DNA of 64,000 nucleotides. Origin: Burkholderiaceae bacterium. Its GTDB lineage: Bacteria > Pseudomonadota > Gammaproteobacteria > Burkholderiales > Burkholderiaceae_C. The translations under genes and the position numbers were made by a program. The notes below the pieces were generated by a model. It was not told where the DNA came from. It made no database searches and saw only the letters and a list, made by a program, of their open reading frames with translations. This document shows positions 60,114 to 64,000 of this stretch, one piece after another (positions within the stretch are counted from its first letter, which is position 1; each line of letters starts with the position of its first letter). The stretch lies in contig JAFALA010000068.1 of NCBI GenBank assembly GCA_019234815.1, positions 1 to 64,000 on the forward strand, given 5' to 3'.

Positions 60114-61841
60114 ATGCAAGATAAACGTTTTTTCCCCCGCCAGGTGGTCGAGGCGCCCGTCAATCGCTGGGACTGGGCGTTGCTCCCCATGGTGTTGGCG
60201 CTGTTCACGGTGCTGGGCATGGCCGCCACGCAAATGGCCAAGCCCTTTCATGTGGGTGAGTCGCTGCCGCTGACGCTGGACCCCCGGATCCTGCCTTACT
60301 ATCTGCTGCGCACCACCTTGCGCATGTTCCTGGCGCTGGGGGCGTCGATGCTGTTCGCCTGCGTGTTCGCAGCGGTGGCGGCCAAGGTGAAGGCCGCTGA
60401 AAAGGTGCTGATCCCCATGCTGGACATCCTGCAATCGATTCCGATTCTGGGGTTCCTCTCCATCACGGTGACCGGCTTCATTGCCTTGTTCCCCGGCAGC
60501 CTGCTGGGCGTGGAATGCGCAGCGATCTTCGCGATCTTCACCTCGCAGGCCTGGAACATGGCTTTCAGCCTGTACCAGTCCCTGCGCACCGTGCCGGCCG
60601 AGCTGCAGGAGGCGGCCCACATCTTCCAGCTCTCGCCGTGGCAGCGCTTCTGGCGCCTGGAGCTACCGTTCGCGATGCCGGGCCTGCTTTGGAACATGAT
60701 GATGAGCATGTCGGGGGGCTGGTTCTTCGTGGTGGCCTCGGAAGCCATCTCGGTGGCCAACCAGGACATCAAGCTGCCCGGCATCGGCTCCTACATCGCG
60801 CTGGCCATCGAGGCCAAGGACCTGCACGCCATCGGCTATGCGGTGCTGGCCATGCTGCTGGGCATCTTGCTTTACGACCAGCTGTTCTTCCGTCCGCTGC
60901 TGGCCTGGGCCGACAAGTTCCGGTTCGAGGAGTCCGGCAACGAGAGCGTGCCGACCTCCTGGCTGCTGACCTGGTTGCGCCGCACCGAGCTGCTGCAGCG
61001 CGTCGGCGTGCTGCCCGGCTTGATGCTGGCCAAGAGCTTCGGCGTGACACGCCAGCGCTTTGACGGCACCTCGATCCGCGCGCGCCGCGACACGGTCAAT
61101 CCGATGTGGTCGCGCGCCTGGGATGCGCTGGTGATGGCGGGCGCCCTGTTCGCGGTCTGGCGGCTGGTCAATTTCGTCATGTCGGAGGTCGGGCTGCACG
61201 AGGTGGGCCATGTGTTCATGCTGGGCTTCATCACCTTGTTCCGGGTGCTGCTGCTGATCTTTCTCGCGTCGCTGATCTGGGTGCCCATCGGCGTGTGGAT
61301 CGGCTTGAATCCGCGCATTGCCGGGCGCACGCAGGCCTTGGCGCAGTTCCTGGCGGCCTTCCCGGTCAACCTGCTGTTCCCGGTGGCGGTGATGGTGATC
61401 GTCAGCCTCAAGCTGGATCCCGACATCTGGCTCTCACCCTTGATGGTGCTGGGGACGCAGTGGTATTTGCTGTTCAACGTGATCGCGGGCGCCTCGACCA
61501 TTCCGTCCGAGCTGCGCCTGGCGGCGCACAATCTGGGCCTGAAGGGCTGGCTGAAGTGGCGCCGCTACCTGCTGCCGGCGATTTTCCCGAGTTTCGTGAC
61601 GGGCGCCATCACGGCCAGCGGCGGCTCATGGAACGCCAGCATCGTGTCGGAGTACGTGACCTGGGGCAATACCAAGCTCGAGGCCCAGGGCCTGGGCAGT
61701 TACATCCAGCACATGACCGCAGTCGGCGACTTTCCCCGCATCGCCCTGGGGATCGGCGTGATGTGCGTGTTTGTCATGACCCTCAACCATTGGCTGTGGC
61801 GCCGTCTGTACCGCCTGGCCGAGCAACGCATGCATTTCTGA
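60114..61841 (+). CDS. ABC transporter permease with two fused membrane domains
   Basis: This 575-residue inner-membrane protein contains two copies of the binding-protein-dependent transport permease domain (about 70-265 and 365-565). EAA-type coupling loops are ELQEAAHIFQLSPWQRFWRLELP in the first half and ELRLAAHNLGLKGWLKWRRYLLP in the second. It resembles the nitrate/sulfonate/bicarbonate (NitT/TauT) class. One polypeptide therefore supplies the whole channel. The ATPase gene starts 10 bp after its stop. Substrate unknown. Confidence 0.9.
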   Translation: MQDKRFFPRQVVEAPVNRWDWALLPMVLALFTVLGMAATQMAKPFHVGESLPLTLDPRILPYYLLRTTLRMFLALGASMLFACVFAAVAAKVKAAEKVLIPMLDILQSIPILGFLSITVTGFIALFPGSLLGVECAAIFAIFTSQAWNMAFSLYQSLRTVPAELQEAAHIFQLSPWQRFWRLELPFAMPGLLWNMMMSMSGGWFFVVASEAISVANQDIKLPGIGSYIALAIEAKDLHAIGYAVLAMLLGILLYDQLFFRPLLAWADKFRFEESGNESVPTSWLLTWLRRTELLQRVGVLPGLMLAKSFGVTRQRFDGTSIRARRDTVNPMWSRAWDALVMAGALFAVWRLVNFVMSEVGLHEVGHVFMLGFITLFRVLLLIFLASLIWVPIGVWIGLNPRIAGRTQALAQFLAAFPVNLLFPVAVMVIVSLKLDPDIWLSPLMVLGTQWYLLFNVIAGASTIPSELRLAAHNLGLKGWLKWRRYLLPAIFPSFVTGAITASGGSWNASIVSEYVTWGNTKLEAQGLGSYIQHMTAVGDFPRIALGIGVMCVFVMTLNHWLWRRLYRLAEQRMHF

Positions 61842-61851
61842 CGGAGCGCGC

Positions 61852-63150
61852 ATGTCGAATGTTTTGATTGAACTGAAGAACGTAGCCAAGAGCTTCAAAT
61901 CCGCCGACGGGAACGCGCGTACCGTGCTGGAGGGGGTGGACTTCCGCCTCAAGGAAGGGGAGATCGTCGCGCTGCTGGGGCAGTCGGGCTCCGGCAAATC
62001 CACCTTGCTGCGCATCATGGCGGGCCTGATTTCCGCCGACGGCGGCGACGTGCAATACCGCGGCCAGCCGTTGTTCGGGCCGGCCCAGGGCATCGCGATG
62101 GTGTTCCAATCTTTCGCCCTGTTCCCCTGGCTGACGGTGCAGCAGAACGTGGAACTCGGCCTGGAGGCGCGCGGCGTCGATACGGAGGTGCGGGCCAAGC
62201 GTGCCGAGGAGGCGATCGAGATGATCGGCTTGGCCGGTTTCGAAGGCGCATTGCCGCGCGAATTGTCCGGCGGCATGCGCCAGCGCGTGGGCCTGGCCCG
62301 CGCCCTGGTGACGCAGCCCGATGTCCTGCTGATGGACGAGGCGTTCTCGGCGCTGGACGTGCTGACCGGCGAACGCCTGCGCAACGAGATTCTGGAGTTG
62401 TGGGACGGCGGTCAGATGCCGACCAAGGCCATGCTGGTGGTGTCGCACAACATCGAGGAAGCCGTGATGATGGCCGACCGGGTGCTGATTTTCGCCAGCA
62501 ATCCAGGGCGCATCCGTGCGCAGCTGTCAATCGGACTGCCGCGCCCGCGGCGCGACGACAGCCATGAAATCCGCATGCTGATCGACGAGGTCTACGGCCT
62601 GATGACGGCAGGCGCCAAGCGCAAGCACGCTGCCGAGGAGCCGGTGCGCGCCAAGCTGTCCGACAGCCTGCCGGACGCCGACGTGGGCTCGATGGAAAGC
62701 CTGTTGGAACTGCTGGCCGACGAACGCTTCAACGGCCGTGCGGACTTGCCGCAACTGGTGGAAGAGAGCGACCTCACCGACGAGGACCTGCTGCCGCTGG
62801 CCGACGCGCTCAACATGCTGGGCCTGGCCCAGCTGGAGGCGGGCGACTTGATCATCACGCCAGTGGGGCAGAAGTATGTGGAGGGCGACTACGACCATCG
62901 CCGCGAAGTCTTCGGCAAGCAACTGCTCGAGAACGTGCCGCTGGCGGCCTTCATCCGTCACAGCCTGGACCAGGAGGCCAGCGGCCAACTGCGGGAAGAG
63001 TCTTTCCTCAAGCTGCTGCGCGAGCACATGGACCAGCAGGAGGCCGAGCGCGTGCTCAAGGTCGCCATCGAATGGGCGCGCCATGGCGAGGTGTTCGAGT
63101 ACAACTACAACACCGGCATGATCCATCTGCCCGAGTCGGCCGAGGCTTGA
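61852..63150 (+). CDS. ABC transporter ATP-binding protein with C-terminal AAA-associated domain
   Basis: This 432-residue protein has an N-terminal ATPase of the NitT/TauT class: Walker A LLGQSGSGKSTLL near residue 41, Q-loop MVFQSFALFPWL near 84, signature LSGGMRQRVGLARAL near 140, Walker B VLLMDEAFSALD near 160 and VVSHNIEEAVMMADR near 197. Residues about 270-430 form the AAA-associated extension (MESLLELLADERFNGRADLPQLVEE and following), which may sense regulation. The gene directly follows the double permease, making a two-gene transporter with one partner missing, the substrate-binding protein. Confidence 0.92.
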   Translation: MSNVLIELKNVAKSFKSADGNARTVLEGVDFRLKEGEIVALLGQSGSGKSTLLRIMAGLISADGGDVQYRGQPLFGPAQGIAMVFQSFALFPWLTVQQNVELGLEARGVDTEVRAKRAEEAIEMIGLAGFEGALPRELSGGMRQRVGLARALVTQPDVLLMDEAFSALDVLTGERLRNEILELWDGGQMPTKAMLVVSHNIEEAVMMADRVLIFASNPGRIRAQLSIGLPRPRRDDSHEIRMLIDEVYGLMTAGAKRKHAAEEPVRAKLSDSLPDADVGSMESLLELLADERFNGRADLPQLVEESDLTDEDLLPLADALNMLGLAQLEAGDLIITPVGQKYVEGDYDHRREVFGKQLLENVPLAAFIRHSLDQEASGQLREESFLKLLREHMDQQEAERVLKVAIEWARHGEVFEYNYNTGMIHLPESAEA

Positions 63151-63288
63151 GCGAGTGTGCGATTGGTACTTTGAATTGGGCGTGACTCAGTATTGTTCCT
63201 AGGGCGTTGGCACTGCCGCCAGAAAGTGAAGCCCTCACAATCAGGCCATGGCATCGGTTGTTCGGTTGTGATGGAAAAGTAGGTCAAT

Positions 63289-64000
63289 GTGTTGCGCCGG
63301 TTTGGCTCGGTATTTTTATCGGGTCTGTCCTTGGGGCTGACGTTGGGACTGGCGCTGCAAGTGGGGTGGGCGCGCGCCGCTCCGCAGCCGTTGGTGATGT
63401 TGGTCGACGCGTCCATCGACATGCCATGGGCGCAGTTTGCGGGCCATGAGGTGGTGGGAGGCATCCATTTCGACATGGCGAGTGCTTTGGCCGCCAGCCT
63501 GCACCGCCCGGTGAAGCTGGAGCAGATGGCGCGCCGGCGCCTGGCCGAGAAGCTGGAAAGCGGCGAGGGCGATCTGGTCTGTGCGTCCAGTCCGGAGTGG
63601 CTGCCGGGCAATGTGGCCTGGAGCGTGCCCTTCATGTCGAGCGACGACGTGGTGGTCACGCGCAAGGACGTCCAGGCCGTCAAATCGGTTGACGATCTCT
63701 TGGGCCATACCCTGGGCACCATTGCCGGGTTTGCATATCCTGAACTGGAGAAGCGGCTGAGCCCGGGATTCGTGCGCGACGACGCCCCCAACATGATCTC
63801 CAACCTGCGCAAATTGAGCATGGGGCGCGTTGTCCATGCCGTGGTCAATCAGCGCAGCCTGATGTATTTGCAGCGAACGGGCGCATTCAAGCTGCCGATT
63901 CAAAAGCCTCTGGTTGCTGGCCACAACCAGACCGGCTGCGCCTTGTCCCGTCAGTCCAGCCTGAGCCTGGGCGAACTCAACGCCAGCATTCAGGCGTTGA
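63289..64000 (+). CDS. Periplasmic solute-binding-like protein (family 3), 3' end cut
   Basis: A reading frame from GTG 63289 (AGG 6 bp earlier) runs off the right edge after 237 codons. It has a signal peptide (FLSGLSLGLTLGLALQVGWARAA) and then GGIHFDMASALAASL, LESGEGDLVCASSPEW, SVPFMSSDDVVVTRK, VKSVDDLLGHTLGTIAGFAYPEL and SMGRVVHAVVNQRSLMYL. This pattern fits a type II binding protein fold of solute-binding family 3, either a binding protein or a sensor lacking the transport function. It is 138 bp after the ABC ATPase on the same strand, but I would not assume it is their partner. Confidence 0.7.
   Translation, partial: MLRRFGSVFLSGLSLGLTLGLALQVGWARAAPQPLVMLVDASIDMPWAQFAGHEVVGGIHFDMASALAASLHRPVKLEQMARRRLAEKLESGEGDLVCASSPEWLPGNVAWSVPFMSSDDVVVTRKDVQAVKSVDDLLGHTLGTIAGFAYPELEKRLSPGFVRDDAPNMISNLRKLSMGRVVHAVVNQRSLMYLQRTGAFKLPIQKPLVAGHNQTGCALSRQSSLSLGELNASIQAL

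Overview
The window is a 64 kb piece of a GC-rich, chromosome-like genome of a betaproteobacterium of the order Burkholderiales, most likely family Comamonadaceae. This is inferred from the gene order pyrG-kdsA-eno-ftsB, the DUF455 and BPSS1780-type proteins, the thrB/DUF2782/polA neighbourhood, the trimeric porin, and C-rich/G-rich palindromic intergenic repeats typical of that family. Nearly all genes are single-copy housekeeping genes. I see no insertion sequence, prophage or CRISPR array.

Left part (1-13.5 kb): a secreted HExxH protein cut by the window edge, a UvrD-like helicase, and a tRNA-Thr gene followed by a terminator and about 600 bp without a recognisable gene. Next comes a lower-GC P1B-5-type metal ATPase with a C-terminal hemerythrin-like domain, probably an acquired segment at the tRNA. 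Then come a divergent MFS transporter/LysR pair, an EamA exporter, a DUF455 ferritin-like protein, a gamma carbonic anhydrase-like protein, Hsp33, a small Cys/His protein and a 5'-nucleotidase lipoprotein.

Metal-transport locus (13.8-17.5 kb): this is the most unusual part. An Nramp-like transporter with a divergent metal site (DAGA instead of DPGN; APWQ instead of MPHN) is preceded by a leader of about 530 nt. The leader carries three short ORFs, each with a good ribosome-binding site. The second starts Met-Asp-Pro-Asp-Pro and is Pro/Arg-rich, resembling the MgtL leader peptide of the enterobacterial mgtA Mg2+ transporter. Directly after it, a perfect 9-bp hairpin hides the ribosome-binding site of the next small ORF. 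Directly after that ORF, a 10-bp hairpin hides the ribosome-binding site of the transporter. An OprB-like porin follows. I infer a translational Mg2+-sensing cascade driving an inner- and outer-membrane Mg2+ (or other divalent metal) uptake pair.

Middle part (17.5-42 kb): nicotinamide riboside uptake and phosphorylation (pnuC plus a NadR-like kinase), ftsB-eno-kdsA-pyrG, a hydrolase overlapping mutS, a DUF1439 lipoprotein, a glycosyltransferase-like membrane protein, rpmE with a repeat-bearing leader, rho with a long leader and a promoter inside trxA, trxA, tRNA-Pro, uvrD, thrB, a DUF2782 protein, polA and a general porin.

Right part (42-64 kb): the 4.5S SRP RNA gene (ffs), a PurM-like protein, dnaX-ybaB-recR (with dnaX running in frame into ybaB because no stop codon separates them), a MAPEG protein, mltD-gloB, a methyltransferase, rnhA, a CheY/CheX-like pair, dcd, an L-lactate dehydrogenase-like flavoenzyme, dinB, a bacteriohemerythrin, a Tat-exported acid phosphatase/phospholipase C-like protein, argH, a two-domain ABC permease with its ATPase, and the beginning of a periplasmic solute-binding-like protein.
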